NCBI GenBank assembly: GCA_003427395.1
Contig: BFEA01000027.1
Span: forward strand, 2,146,729 to 2,176,694
Length of the DNA: 29,966 bases
Direction of reading: 5' to 3'
DNA from: Chara braunii
Taxonomy: Eukaryota; Streptophyta; Charophyceae; Charales; Characeae
The notes under the pieces were generated by a model. It was not told the DNA's origin. It was given only the letters and a program-made list of their open reading frames with translations, and searched no databases. A program made the translations under genes and the position numbers. The stretch's first letter is position 1. Every line of letters starts with the position of its first letter. Shown here one piece after another: positions 11,065-22,142 of this stretch.

Positions 11065-11711
11065 TAATTTTAAATGTCGTTTTCGACACTCAAATGTTGA
11101 TTGTCACATATCTTGAGAGGTTGATCTCTTAACGCTAGAGAATCGTGAATGCGATTGCGCGACCTACCTTATTTTGCACCCTGCATGGAGGAGTGATAGG
11201 CGGACTTCGGTCGTTAGTGGCGGCCAAACACTTTCGACCCTAGGAACGGGGATCCATCTTTGGAGACCTTGGGTCAGATCAAGGGGTTCAAATTTCACAT
11301 TCGCCACAGACTTCAACATCCAACTATAAAAATTAGCTAGCAAAATAAAAAACGGTAAAATCGGTAAATAAACAAACAAACATCTCAACATCCACATATT
11401 GATTTAAACTCGGGATGTAATAGAAAGGCTAAAAGATAAGTCTATCAGGTATATAGATCGTGCGACATATGGTTGCCATTCTTACTGCCTTCAAGGTTAC
11501 AGCTTGTACATCAAGTTTACTAACCTGCATAAAACATACGCACACGCAACCACACATTACATACTCAAACCCCATTCATTATCCGCTTTTTCATTACAAA
11601 ATAATCCTCTATAATGGTTATTAAAATAAATTTGGTTAAAAACTTCAAAGAAATATATCAAGAATCATAGGGCTCAGACGTCAAGTTGAGGTACACGTGT
11701 AAACAAAGTTG
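11065..11711. other. No recognisable gene
   Basis: Mixed to AT-rich sequence leading into the repeat-rich block. I see no motif with support. Confidence 0.4.
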
Positions 11712-11989
11712 TGTCGTGAACGGACATGTTATAAAAAATAACATAAGTTTTTGACCCTCGTAGGATCAAGCTAAATTGAATCAAATGAACGAAGAATATC
11801 TGTTACAAAGCACAAGCCAGTTTCCAAACTAGAGATTAAATAAAACGGAGAATAAAATCATATTTCGCATATCTCTCAACTTCTCACAGGACTAAGTCTC
11901 ACTTATCTGTAAATGGTATCAAACATTAGAGAAAGTCTTGACACGATATCTTTTGTGCAATGTGGATCATCAAAATTTTTTTTGCCTAA

Positions 11990-12600
11990 ATATAATCTAA
12001 CTCCAAGAAAACTAGAAAACTTTCAGTAACACTCTCTCTAGAGAAAGTGTCTTTTCATAATCTATATTCAGCAAGATATGAAATCAAAGAATGATTTTTC
12101 ACTTTACATAGTCTATTTTTGTCTAACTCTCTGATTTAGTAGAAATCTGGGCAGCACTCCCTTTTGAAAAGTAGGCTTCCAAAATTTATACTAAGTTAGA
12201 TATGAACTCAAAGACATGACTTGAGCTTTACTAAGACAAAATTCAACTACCTTTTTAAATTTGTAAAAATTTCGGCAACACTTACTTTTCAAAATTTGTA
12301 CAAAGCTAAATATAAATTCAAAAAATTATTTTAACTGTAAGAAGTCAAAGTTTATCTAACTCTCTGATTTAGCAAAACTTTGGGTAACACTTCTCCTAAA
12401 AAAGTAAACTTCCCATATTTTTACTTATTCGGATATGAAATTCAGACAAAAGTTGAATTTGTAAAGACAAAAAATTGACCGACTCTTTGGATGTATAAAA
12501 TTTTGGGCAACAATCCCTTAAACAAAAGTGTCTTTCCAAATTTTATACAAAACTAAATACGAGAAATAACTTAACTCTGAAAAACAGAAATTGAACTAAT
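11990..12600 (+). repeat. Tandem array of about five degenerate 112-128-bp units
   Basis: Units start near 11995, 12123, 12243, 12355 and 12477. Each has TCTAACTC(T)CTGATTTAG-like sequence, then (A)AA.TTT.GG(C/T)AACACT, a CTTTT...AAAAGT block, a CTTCC..A.TTT..AC block and TAAATATGAA-like sequence. The CACTY...AAAGT part is self-complementary; in the first unit it is a 22-nt near-perfect palindrome (12029-12050) centred on TCTAGA. AT-rich, no coding frame. Confidence 0.65.
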
Positions 12601-12792
12601 TCATATAGCTCCAGCATATGACGAGCATCTAAAGCAACTACCTATCAGAAAACAGACTGAACCCAACTCCTAAGTAAACACATATAACCAAGGTAAGTAC
12701 TCTCACAAAATCCCAAAGATGGTTTCACATAATGAATAGTTCATTGATCCTGCAAATCATCGATCATTTACCCATCTAACATATGGTATGAC

Positions 12793-13510
12793 GTTAGACC
12801 ATTCTACTTAGAAACAATGTCCAACATGCCTTAAGTTATGTACGCACAGGTTGCACAACTACTTCTCTCTTCTTTGGGTATATGACTAGACCATTGTGTT
12901 TAGAAACAATGCCTAGTCGTCATGAACTGTTTAAATATCAAAAGTTTAAATGATTCTTTGATTTGTTTTCTTATATGGATAGGGGTTTAAACTATTCTAC
13001 TTAGAAACAATGCTCAGCTTCTCCGGTTTTCATCCAAAGCTAGACCATTCTGCTAGAAACAATATCCAACTGCTCGCTCACATGCAAATATAAATAGGTA
13101 CTTCCAATTTATACTCATTTTACATTTTAGTATTTGGCTTCAGGATAAACCATTCTGATTAGACATAATGTTTAGCCTTTCACAAAAATCCTCCCTCGGA
13201 ATAAAACAAAAGACTGAATCATTATGATTAGAAATAATATTCAATCTATCTAAAAATCACACAAAGTATGAAGTTTGATAATTCTGCTCATAAATAAATG
13301 TTCAACTTCAGTGATAAACCTTAAAAGAGACAAATAAATCAAACCATTCTGCTTAGAAATAAGGCTTGGCCTAAAAAATCCGATAGACAAACCAAAAAAA
13401 ATAAATACATTAACCGGACCATTCTGCTTAGAAACAATGTCTGGTTCCTTAGAAAACAAACAAACAATATAGCACCGGATCATTCTTTTGAGAAACAATG
13501 CTCACCTTTA
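12793..13510 (+). repeat. Array of about ten short hairpins with a conserved loop core
   Basis: Ten copies of a core like ATTCTGCTTAGAAACAAT occur, in windows beginning near 12793, 12884, 12985, 13039, 13142, 13211, 13270, 13340, 13412 and 13474 (spacing about 55-105 bp). In six of them the flanks form 7-11 pair stems of different sequence: GTTAGAC/GTCCAAC, GACTAG/CTAGTC, AGGATAAAC/GTTTAGCCT, AGACTGAAT/ATTCAATCT, GAAGTT/AACTTC and AACCGGAC/GTCTGGTT. Most copies have one unpaired base just before the ATT/AAT pairs. Within the core, TCT...AGA can pair around GCTT. The other four copies pair weakly. The function is unknown. Confidence 0.75.
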
Positions 13511-13929
13511 ATCGACATGGTCAGACACATGCAATACCACCTACCTCCACCTTCCCCCAGTTCATCCCTTAGTTTTATTTCAATCAAAACAATATACAAC
13601 TGAAATTCATGCATGCTTTCCTTTCACTTTGTCTGATTGGATTCTAAAAAGAAAACAAACTGTAGGGGTGCATGGATACATAACATTCTGACTAGAGAGA
13701 TGAAAAAATATGGGTTCAGCGAGCATACACACAGAAGGAGAGTTATACCTGAAGATTCTCTGCCTCCAGAACCTCACCTAGGTCCAGATCTCTCGCATTT
13801 GGTGGGTGGACCTCCCACAAGGTTTTGTTGCGGCTTTTAGGTTGCTATCCGACTTACCGCCTTCCTATCCGGACTTCGATTAGACTTAGAGTAAGAAGGG
13901 AAGAAAAAAAAAGTTTCAGACTCTCGAGA

Positions 13930-13936
13930 TATAAGG
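13930..13936 (+). promoter_or_regulatory. TATA-like element
   Basis: TATAAGG lies in a locally GC-richer context downstream of the hairpin array. It would be the promoter of the candidate LTR if that is real; otherwise it has no assigned transcript. Confidence 0.2.
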
Positions 13937-14680
13937 AGGGGACAACTCAACTCGCGCAACAGGGTCTTAAAATCTTTATGCGCCAGAGGGCCCCACGATG
14001 GCGGTTGAAACACAGTGGAAGTGGCCAAATCACAACCAATACGCAAGGTACCCGCCTTCTAATAAACCTCCAAGTCGTTGCAATGCCCCCTTTGCAGAAT
14101 CTGACCACCCCTTCAAGTCGCGCCACTATCGATACACCACGTGGGCCGTTCATCCGGGTGGGGACTCAACTTTTTCCCGCGCCCTCGTCGTAAACTACGG
14201 ACGAGGTCGTATCGGGTATGATTCATGAAAAGTACCCCAAATACCCTTGTAAGGATATTTGGTACGACACCGCAAGCATGAAGGCAATGATTTAGTACTA
14301 CTTTTTGTACATTTATGACCTGGTTTACAAAATAATGTTGTTTGTGAGAAATAATATATAATCTAAGTGTTTATATTGTGTAGTTGGGTAGCACGCCTTA
14401 CACGTATGTGTTTTTAGAGCACGTGCATACGTGTATTCACGTATATGCGCATGTATCGCATGCGTGCGCACATGTACCCAAATTTGTGGTCCGACTACGT
14501 GGTTGCAGCAGGCCGTTTCCCGGGCTTGGTTTGACCCCGTAGGGGTTGGGGGGTGGGCGAGGGGGTGGGTGGGGGCCAGAGCAAGGTCGGGGGGTAACGA
14601 GGGGTTGGAGGTAGACCAAGTCGCCCCCGACCACGATGTATGTGTGTATGTGAGAGTGCGCCCCAGCACAAGCGAGCACC

Positions 14681-14703
14681 CGCGCGTGCGCACGCGCGCG
14701 CAC

Positions 14704-14705
<2 letters not shown>
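14681..14705. repeat. Alternating purine-pyrimidine (Z-DNA-prone) tract
   Basis: CGCGCGTGCGCACGCGCG followed by CGCACGT alternates pyrimidine and purine almost perfectly and directly precedes the (GA)n tract. Confidence 0.7.
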
Positions 14706-14785
<80 letters not shown>

Positions 14786-14870
14786 NNNNNNNNNNNNNNN
14801 NNNNNNNNNNNNNNNNNNNNNNNNNNNNNNNNNNNNNNNNNNNNNNNNNNNNNNNNNNNNNNNNNNNNNN

Positions 14871-14948
<78 letters not shown>

Positions 14949-14956
14949 AAGAGAGT
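14706..14956 (+). repeat. (GA)n microsatellite containing an 85-N gap
   Basis: Perfect GA dinucleotides run 14706-14785, then 85 N (14786-14870), then GA again to 14938, with a few GAAA interruptions after that. The gap is clearly an unresolved part of the repeat, so the true length is unknown. Confidence 0.97.
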
Positions 14957-14984
14957 TAGAGAGAGATCGGGTGCCTTCAACCTC

Positions 14985-15625
14985 GCCATCTCCTTGTTGT
15001 CGTCCTCCTTCCCATCGTCATCTTGGTCCTCCTCCTCCCCATCGCCGTCTTACTCTTGCCATCTTCTCCACCTCCTCGTTGTCTTCATCATCTTCCTCCT
15101 CCCCATCGTCGTCTCCCTCCTCCATTGTCACCACGTCCAGTCGTCATCTTCCTCCTCCTCCTCCCCCATGACATCTTCCTCTGCCGTCTTATCCACCTCC
15201 CTTTCATCTTTGTCCGCTTGGTCCTCAACTTCTTCGTCTTCCTCCTCAATATCCTCCACCCTCATCATCGACTTCCTCTTCCATCAACTCCACCACCTTA
15301 CCTCTTCTTTTTTCTCGACCTCCCCTGCTGCGTGTTGTTTTTCTTTTCACTGTGAAGTTCGAAATCCATATCCTTCACCACCTTCCCTCCTTCTCTGTCT
15401 GCACTTTCCCGTCGTCGACTTCCGCCTGCTCCTTCCTATCATCGTCCTCCTTCATCTATCTCACCTCTCCGTCGTTATCTCTCTCCTGCTCCTCCCCATC
15501 GTCGTCTTCCTTTGCAATATCTTTCACCTCTACGTTGTCTTTCCCCTCCTCCTCCTCCTCCTCCCCTCCGTTACCTTCCTTCGCCACGTCGTTCACTTCC
15601 TCCTTGTCTTCCGTATTGGTATAAT
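14985..15625 (+). repeat. Pyrimidine-rich minisatellite
   Basis: Degenerate units rich in TCC, with a recurring CTCC(T/C)CCCCATCGTCGTCTTCC-like core (for example near 15030, 15095 and 15490) and a clear unit pair about 60 bp apart at 15426 and 15486 (CTGCTCCT(C/T)CC...). All three frames stay open over long distances only because the sequence is low complexity; I do not regard it as coding. Confidence 0.75.
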
Positions 15626-17496
15626 CGTAGTAGTAATATTATTAATAGTATTTAATATATTAAATCAATTTATACGTATAATATGATACATAACACTATA
15701 TAATATATATATATTTATTTCTCTATAAATATATATATAATACATACATGTACGCACATTTTTTTGTATGTACACGTACGCACCTCGTACACATATACGG
15801 TGCTACCCAGCTGTGTAGTAACATGGGCTCGAAAAATACAGAAACAAACTGTGAACTTTTGGACATTCGTTTTCGTGCCATTAAAAAAAATGTAATTTTT
15901 TAACTAAATCATAGTTGCATAGAACTGCAACATGGTATAAATAAGGGTTCTTACCCAACTTATGTGGTTGAATGTTATACTCATGAGTTGTTGCTGTACA
16001 ACCCGAATAAAAAAAAAAATGACTCGATCAAAATCTCGCTCAAATCAGATGAACGAAGGATGGTTAGGATCCTAGAGAAGCGGTTACCAGAGCCATAAAA
16101 TTTCAGCATTTTTTCATTGACTTCATAATAAAACTCCCATACATTTTGTAAACCAAACTTGTCACCAATCCATATAGTGGACAAGAAATAAACAAATTTG
16201 AACAACAAATAGACAAATAAACTTATGTATTGTGTCAATTTGAGACGATATTTTTTTTATAAGAAACAATTGAGCCTTGGTCTAAAAACATTGAAGAGAG
16301 CGCACTTGATCTCACATACTAGTTGCTACAAGTACTCTTTCGGGGAGAACATCAATATGAGTGAAATGAAACAACTGGGGGGAAAACAAAAGTGGGTAAG
16401 AGTTCTTTTGGATTCAGTGCTAGTCGAGGGCTACCCCAAAATTACAAGGACTCTTAGCATCTTGGATAGTAGGCAGCCAACCACCTTTATTTTCACGACC
16501 TCATGATAATACCACAATGATGTGATTACCTAAATAGCCTAAGCTTTTACCAAGACTAGTCAAAAAAAAATTGGGATTTAAGCTTAAGGCCACACTCACA
16601 CAAGCACTCTTTTGAATGTATCTGAGTTCAATTGTGGCCATACTCTGATGCATATCATGGTAATGTTTTCCGAAGTTTATGTGAGTATGCCCTAACTTTG
16701 AATTATTGTGGCTGGTTAGTTTGATGATGATACCTCAAGATCCGAGGCTAAGTCCCAGTCGCAAGGGTTTAGGCATAGTTTCAAGTATATGTAGGTTTCT
16801 TCCATCGGATCTAAACATCTCACAGGCTCACTGTGACTAAGTTGAAAAACACTAGAAAGGATGACTAAACCCTCGTCAGTGGTTTTAAAAGTACTTAAAA
16901 GGATCGAGAAACACAGGAGGGTGGGAATCGGCGAGTTGCGACACTGTAGTGGTCCAAGTCAACTCTTATCGTCCAGATAGAGACAAGTTCCTCCAAGACC
17001 GAATTGTAGCTACCATGTCCTGGTGCACCAAGCATAGGAAAGGTAAATCTTGAAGTAGTTAAGCGTACACATCGATCACTTTAGGCATGAGGGATATGAG
17101 TCTCTCCCCTTGAAATTGGAATGTGGATTTTCAGTGCATTGAATGTGTTACGACCTAGAGTAAGGGACAACAATATGCTCCTTGGGGCTCGCAAGGTGGG
17201 CTTTGATAGCGTTAAAGTGTCGCAACACATCAGAACATATCGAACTAAAGAGCGCTTAAAGTCGGCACACTTCTTATGGAGCTTTTCTCAAAGTGGCTTA
17301 CTCATGATTTGGAGCAGCGAAATAGCAGAGCACTAAGGTGGGAAATAATGGAGCAACGATGTGGGGGCGTGGAATTTTCTTGGACGCTAAGCTACGGGTC
17401 AGTTTGGTTACATCATATTTTTGTTGTTGTTTCTATGATTTATAAATGCGTATATAGACCCAATGGGAGTTACCATGTGCTCAGGCTGACACGCTC

Positions 17497-17498
<2 letters not shown>
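15626..17498. other. No recognisable gene; AT-rich start
   Basis: 15640-15760 is very AT-rich with TA runs. The rest is mixed-composition DNA with only short open frames and no similarity that I can recognise. Confidence 0.45.

Positions 17499-17557
<59 letters not shown>
17499..17557 (+). repeat. (GA)n microsatellite
   Basis: About 29 perfect GA repeats. A shorter GTGTGTGTGTGAGAGAAAGAG stretch follows near 17828. Confidence 0.97.
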
Positions 17558-17558
<1 letters not shown>

Positions 17559-19596
17559 ATTGTTTAGAAAAAAAGGTCATGATATCAACATTGTTGAGGT
17601 GTATGCTTAAGATAGAAATGGGTTAATTGGGGTAGAACTACATAAATTAGGTATAATGAGCATAAAACCAAATCTTTGGGTTAGTTCAGATAGGTAGGCT
17701 GTTAAGAACAGTTCAAGACTAGATGATAAGGGAGATATTGTAGCATCAGCATATAGTAAGCAGAAGGTAAGTTTGACTAAGTCATAACACTATGAATCGC
17801 TGGAAAAGGTGATCAAGAGTATATAAGTGTGTGTGTGTGAGAGAAAGAGAGAAAACGGTAACTTCCATGGGCGGGATTCAATGAGAAAACATTCAGTAAC
17901 GTAGAACCACGCAGGCCATGTAGGAGGGCAAAAAATATATATTTTAATAGTGTTAAGCATGTGAAATCAAGGAATGCAGAGAAATCGAACGGACAAAAGA
18001 AATAGGGCAAGAAAGAGTCAGGGATACAGTAAAATATTATCGAATAGGCCAAAAACCCAAACTATTTCCTGCCTATTTCTTTCATTATACCCCCTGAACA
18101 TTTACTTTACCAACCCCCCGAATGTATTTTTTACTACACTCCCAGGAAAGAGAGAAAAATGGGGAGAGGTAATAATATCAAACTTTTAACATTGGGTTAC
18201 TCAAACATATAAAAAAATCATGAAGAACTAAGACCACGTGGCTGCAATTTTATGAAGAAATGGCATTATCAAGCACACGAGATTAATGGAAACTTATTCA
18301 AGAACGATGATCGTTTGATTTGAGTTCATCTTAGAAAAAAAAGATGCATTTGTAGAAGTGATGAACATAGGTATTTTTGAAGAGAATCGTGAATAAGATT
18401 TCTTAAGATTGACACATCCTTGCCACATTGATATTTCAGTGACCCTAAGATGATCGGATAACGGATAAGAGAGTACGTTCATAAAAAAAAATGTTCACAA
18501 ATATCTAACCAACATAAGTTGTTTTCTACTACAATATTGGTAGGATTTTGGTTATGGTTTAAGGGACAACGAATCAAACCTTTAAGAAAAACTCAATCGT
18601 TTTACAAGATTGATGACAAGATAGGAAAACATCAGATATAAGCGGGATTCAATACAATGCACAAGAAAGTATAATATAGTAGTGCTCGTAGTGAGGAGTT
18701 CAACTTTCAGGTTTAAACGACTAGAAGGGTGATACCATAGATTGGAGTGACATATGATTATACATCTAGATTCAAGCGTTTTTTGTGGTGAAGTTGTCTA
18801 TGTACGATTTTGTGTGAACCTTTCGATTCATGTATAATTGGACCGGATTTCCCACAAGTATTTTCTCTTACAAATAGATGGAGTCGTCAAACTCAACCTG
18901 TGAAGTTTATGTACTACTCCCGAGGCATACATCTGTCTTAATAATTTAAAAAAAAAAACTCGAAAGGAAAACTAAAGTCCTTATCAGTGAAATGAGAGAG
19001 ACGATTTTTTTGGATGACATTTATTCTGGTTCGGTACCGATATTTATATTATTTGGCATCGACCAATCCCGAGAAGTCTTGACGTGAGCATGCACTCATG
19101 CATTGTGAAGTTAATGAATGTGGTAATGGTTAGGACATGCTTAAGACTTTGTGCTATGACATCGGTCGTACTTGTGGTAGTACACATTTAGAGAAATCAT
19201 AATATGAGTATGAGTAACATTTAGGAATTGATGAAATGTTAATGCTCATGTTGTCAAGAGTATGTGTTGTTGGATATTCGAGACCGAAAACAATGAAGTA
19301 AACCAAATATTTAGGTGAGAATGAATATAAATTCGTCATGGTGGACTTTTTGTAGTATTCCCTATAATAGGATGCACAATAATTATCGCATAAGGACTGT
19401 GCGCTCTATTAAGGGGAAGACGGGTGGTCAAGTATAAAACTATCTCTGATAGGTAAAATAAAATTAAAAATATTGTTCTTATCAACCTAAAGTAGGGTTG
19501 CATAATTGGGTAATGAGGTATATTTCGACAATTTTTTTTCTTTTGTGGCCTCAATAAACACATATAGCACTCGATCTCAACCACAAGGTCGATAAG
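17558..19596. other. No recognisable gene; short CCCC(T/C)GAA repeat inside
   Basis: Open frames are short. At about 18049-18134 a degenerate 24-bp unit repeats two or three times (for example ATACCCCCTGAACATTTACT and CAACCCCCCGAATGTATTTT). Nothing else can be assigned. Confidence 0.45.
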
Positions 19597-19659
19597 GTAT
19601 ATATATATATGTATATATATAAATTGATATTATATATATATATATGTTTGTGTGTGTGT
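19597..19659. repeat. (TA)n-rich microsatellite with short TG run
   Basis: Alternating AT blocks interrupted by G and AAATTGAT, ending in TGTGTGTGTG. Confidence 0.9.
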
Positions 19660-19717
19660 TATCTTTTTTTTTTTTAATTTCATGATTGACAACGGTTCCA
19701 ATATCAAGTTTGTCAAT

Positions 19718-20620
19718 GTGAAGTTTGAGCAAGAGAGGGAGTTTTTGATTTTACACCTTACGAAGGTGGAAGCCTAAGGAAAATAAATTAAAACTAATCT
19801 TGGTTGGAAGCATGAGGAACCCTGTTAAGTAGCAGGAGATTTATAAGTCGGGCATAAGGTTAGTGCAACGGTACTATATTTGGCTTGGGCTATAGCCAAA
19901 CGTATTTTGGCTATCTATTGGTTTAGCATGTGGGACTACGTCATCGGTCTGATCTCACAGGCAGTTAAGTCATTTCATATAGGATCGCCGTTGGTACCAT
20001 CCAATCCACTCAATTCCGTTAGGATATACCAAGCCACCATTTGCACTTTCGATTCATTCCACCCCGTGAACTTTCAAATTATGGTCCATCATTAACCAGT
20101 TTGTGGTGATGCATGTGTATTGCCTCCGTCTCCATTTTTATATTCTTGCTCCTTCTTCCCGTTCTTAACAGTAAGGTATCTACCACCCACACAACTCCCA
20201 CTAGTATCGATGTGGGATTAAGATGTTTCACCCTTACCCGCATGCGCTACAAGTAGTGGGGCGTTGGGAGGATGTGGAATGCATCGAAAGTGCAAACAAC
20301 AACTGGGTATATCACAACGGAATTGAATGGATTGGATGGTAACAACGACGGCGGTGTATGAAATGACTTACTTGCCTGTGAGATCAGACCGATGACCTGG
20401 TCCCAGAGGCCCAACATGTAGCTAAAATATATCCGACTATAGCCCAAGCCAACTTGAAATAGAGTACCGTTGCACTGACCTCATGCCCCGCTTGTAAATT
20501 TCCTTTAACTTAACAGGGTTACTCATGATTCCAACCAAGACTAGTTTTACTACATTCCCCTTAGGCTTCCACCTTTGTAAGGTGGAAAATAAAAAACTAT
20601 CTCCCTATCTCAAACTTCAC
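19718..20620. mobile_element. Foldback-type inverted repeat (about 345-bp arms)
   Basis: The left arm (19718-20061) and right arm (20274-20620) are reverse complements at roughly 80% identity over their full length. Matching landmarks: GTGAAGTTTGAG with CTCAAACTTCAC; GAAGGTGGAAGCCTAAGG with CCTTAGGCTTCCACCTTTG; GTGCAACGGTACT with AGTACCGTTGCAC; and CATCGGTCTGATCTCACAGG with its complement. The 212-bp centre holds a unit that recurs twice downstream. No transposase frame is visible, so this would be a non-autonomous foldback element or two inverted copies of one. Confidence 0.75.
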
Positions 20621-21218
20621 CGTGGTGGAGCTTGGGGGGGGAAAGGGAATGTCTTTGCTCTAGTTCACATCCTCGTTGTTGCACTCGTTCGTAGAGTATG
20701 GTCCACCATGAGTCAGTATGTGGTGATGCATGTGTACCTCCTTTATCTTCATTTCTACATTCTTCCTTCTTATTCCCATTCTTAATACTAAGGGATCTGC
20801 CACCCACACAACTCCCACTAGTACGGAAGCACGATCAATATTTTCCGCTATCACCCACCTACGCTACTGGCAGTGCGACACTGGGAGGAAAACAACGAGT
20901 GCAAAAATGAGGATGTGAATTGGAGCGTTCGTCATTGGTACCACCCAATCCATTCAACTCGGTTGTGATATACCCCGTCGTCGTTTGCACTTTTGATGCA
21001 TTCTAACCAGTGAGCTTTTAGAGTATGGTCCACTATGATTCAGCCTGCGGTGATGCATGTGTACCTCGTTTATCTCCATTTCCACATTCTTCCTCCCTCT
21101 TGCCCTTCTTAATAAGAAGAGATTTGTCACCCACACAACTCTCATTAGCACCAAAGTGGGATCAAGATTTTCCGCTCTCACCCGCCTGCGCTACTGGCAG
21201 TACGACGTTGGGAGGATA
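20080..21218 (+). repeat. Three direct copies of a 193-bp unit
   Basis: Copies lie at 20080-20272, 20697-20889 and 21024-21218. Shared blocks include TATGGTCCA(C/T)(C/T)AT, GTGGTGATGCATGTGTA, CACCCACACAACTC(C/T)CA(C/T)TAG and CGCTAC...GGGAGGA. The third copy is also preceded by a partial copy of the foldback arm (about 20925-21010, GGTACCACCCAATCCATTCAA), as is the first. Confidence 0.8.
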
Positions 21219-21273
21219 ACAACGAGTGCAACAACGAGGATGTGAACTGAAGCGAAGACATCCCCCTCCCCCA
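20634..21273. mobile_element. MITE-like element with about 54-bp terminal inverted repeats
   Basis: The left end (20634-20690: G-run, then ATGTCTTTGC, then GTTCACATCCTCG, then TTGTTGCACTCGTT) is the reverse complement of the right end (21218-21273) apart from a few differences. The interior is two of the 193-bp units. An incomplete copy of the right end lies at 20890-20925. No clear target-site duplication was found and no transposase frame is present. Confidence 0.65.
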
Positions 21274-22142
21274 TTTTTCGTTTGCTTCTATTACAGTTAG
21301 TTATGAGACTGTAATAATGCCATCATAAAATCTAGTAAGAAGTCAACCAAAACTATTTAAGGCTTTTATTGTCAAATTTATTAAAGATAAACTTCGTTTA
21401 GGTACAATATGATGATCATAGGCACGGGATCAAGGGATTGCATTTATGAAAAGTAGTTAATAATTGTATAATGAGTTGTAATTTGTGAAACGGTTTTTGT
21501 AAGCGAGCACAAAAGAGCGTCTATGTCGTCCTGATGAAAAACTGAATGATTCAAGACATCTTGCACAACCACTAAGAATTTACAACTTGTGATTTGCTTA
21601 CCGGCAACTATACAGATCCGTGTGCATCTTCGTTTTAGCGCAGGTAGAGCACTATATTAACAACTATCAAATGCTGATGATATTTCACGTGCTGAAATTC
21701 CGGACTATGTGGGCCTCCTAAAGCAGGAAGTAGTAGAGAGTTTCGCTAACTGGTACAACATGAAAGGCAATATACAAGAAATTTTTGAATTCATATTCGA
21801 AGTATGTATTATGAAAGTGGTCCTAGTTCAAAAAAATGAGTTGGACAGACTTGTTCTTACACGGCTTGATAAAAAAATATGGCGATACAATGGTGATATG
21901 TCCCAAGGTGCACTAAAAAGCGATGATGGTTACCTTCGAACGTATGGTTATGGCAATATAGGTGCACTTGCAGTTCAAGTGTGCAAGGAAGTTCCAGAAT
22001 GTGAAAAGAATCGGATTAAAAAGGTTTGTGAGATGGGATTCAAAGAGTGGCTTCAAGGAGACATACGTGCTCAAAAAACGTAAAGATTTTATCGTCAGAA
22101 TTACCCTCAAAGAACCAATGGTGAGGACAATGAGGTTCAACG
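21274..22142. other. No recognisable gene; one 124-codon open frame
   Basis: An open stretch at 21709-22083 (+) has plausible amino acid composition (for example KKVCEMGFKEWLQGDIR) but begins at GTG and matches no family I know. Could be an exon or a transposon relic; unsupported. Confidence 0.25.

Larger units (their letters stand above)
11712..14269 (+). repeat. Candidate long LTR (TGTCGT...ACGACA)
   Basis: The segment starts TGTCGTG and ends GGTACGACA, giving 6-bp inverted termini of LTR type. It contains tandem repeats (11990-12600), a hairpin array (12793-13510) and a TATA-like GATATAAGG (13928-13936) followed by GC-richer sequence, an order that would fit U3, then promoter, then R/U5. 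Against this, the flanking pentamers (AGTTG and CCGCA) do not match and no primer-binding site or second LTR is visible. It could be a decayed solo LTR or only a coincidence of ends. Confidence 0.25.

Noticed and set aside
12793-13510. CRISPR-like array
   Set aside because: Repeats are degenerate, spacing is irregular, the variable part flanks the core and pairs with itself, and the context is a eukaryotic transposon landscape.
13740-13840. Possible splice donor (CTTCAG/GTATAAC) of a minus-strand exon
   Set aside because: There is no supporting coding frame or second exon; one GT site in this context is uninformative.
15023-15624. Leucine/serine-rich plus-strand frames as membrane proteins
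   Set aside because: The hydrophobic look comes from CTC/TTC/CTT codons in a pyrimidine minisatellite.
14431-15686. Long open frames (246 and 348 codons) across the GA and CT repeats
   Set aside because: They consist of repeated Arg-Glu and Ser/Pro/Leu runs forced by the microsatellites and pass through the N gap. Low-complexity artefact.
21709-22083. 124-codon open frame as a gene
   Set aside because: It starts at GTG, has no recognisable domain, and has no promoter or splice context; kept only as a note.
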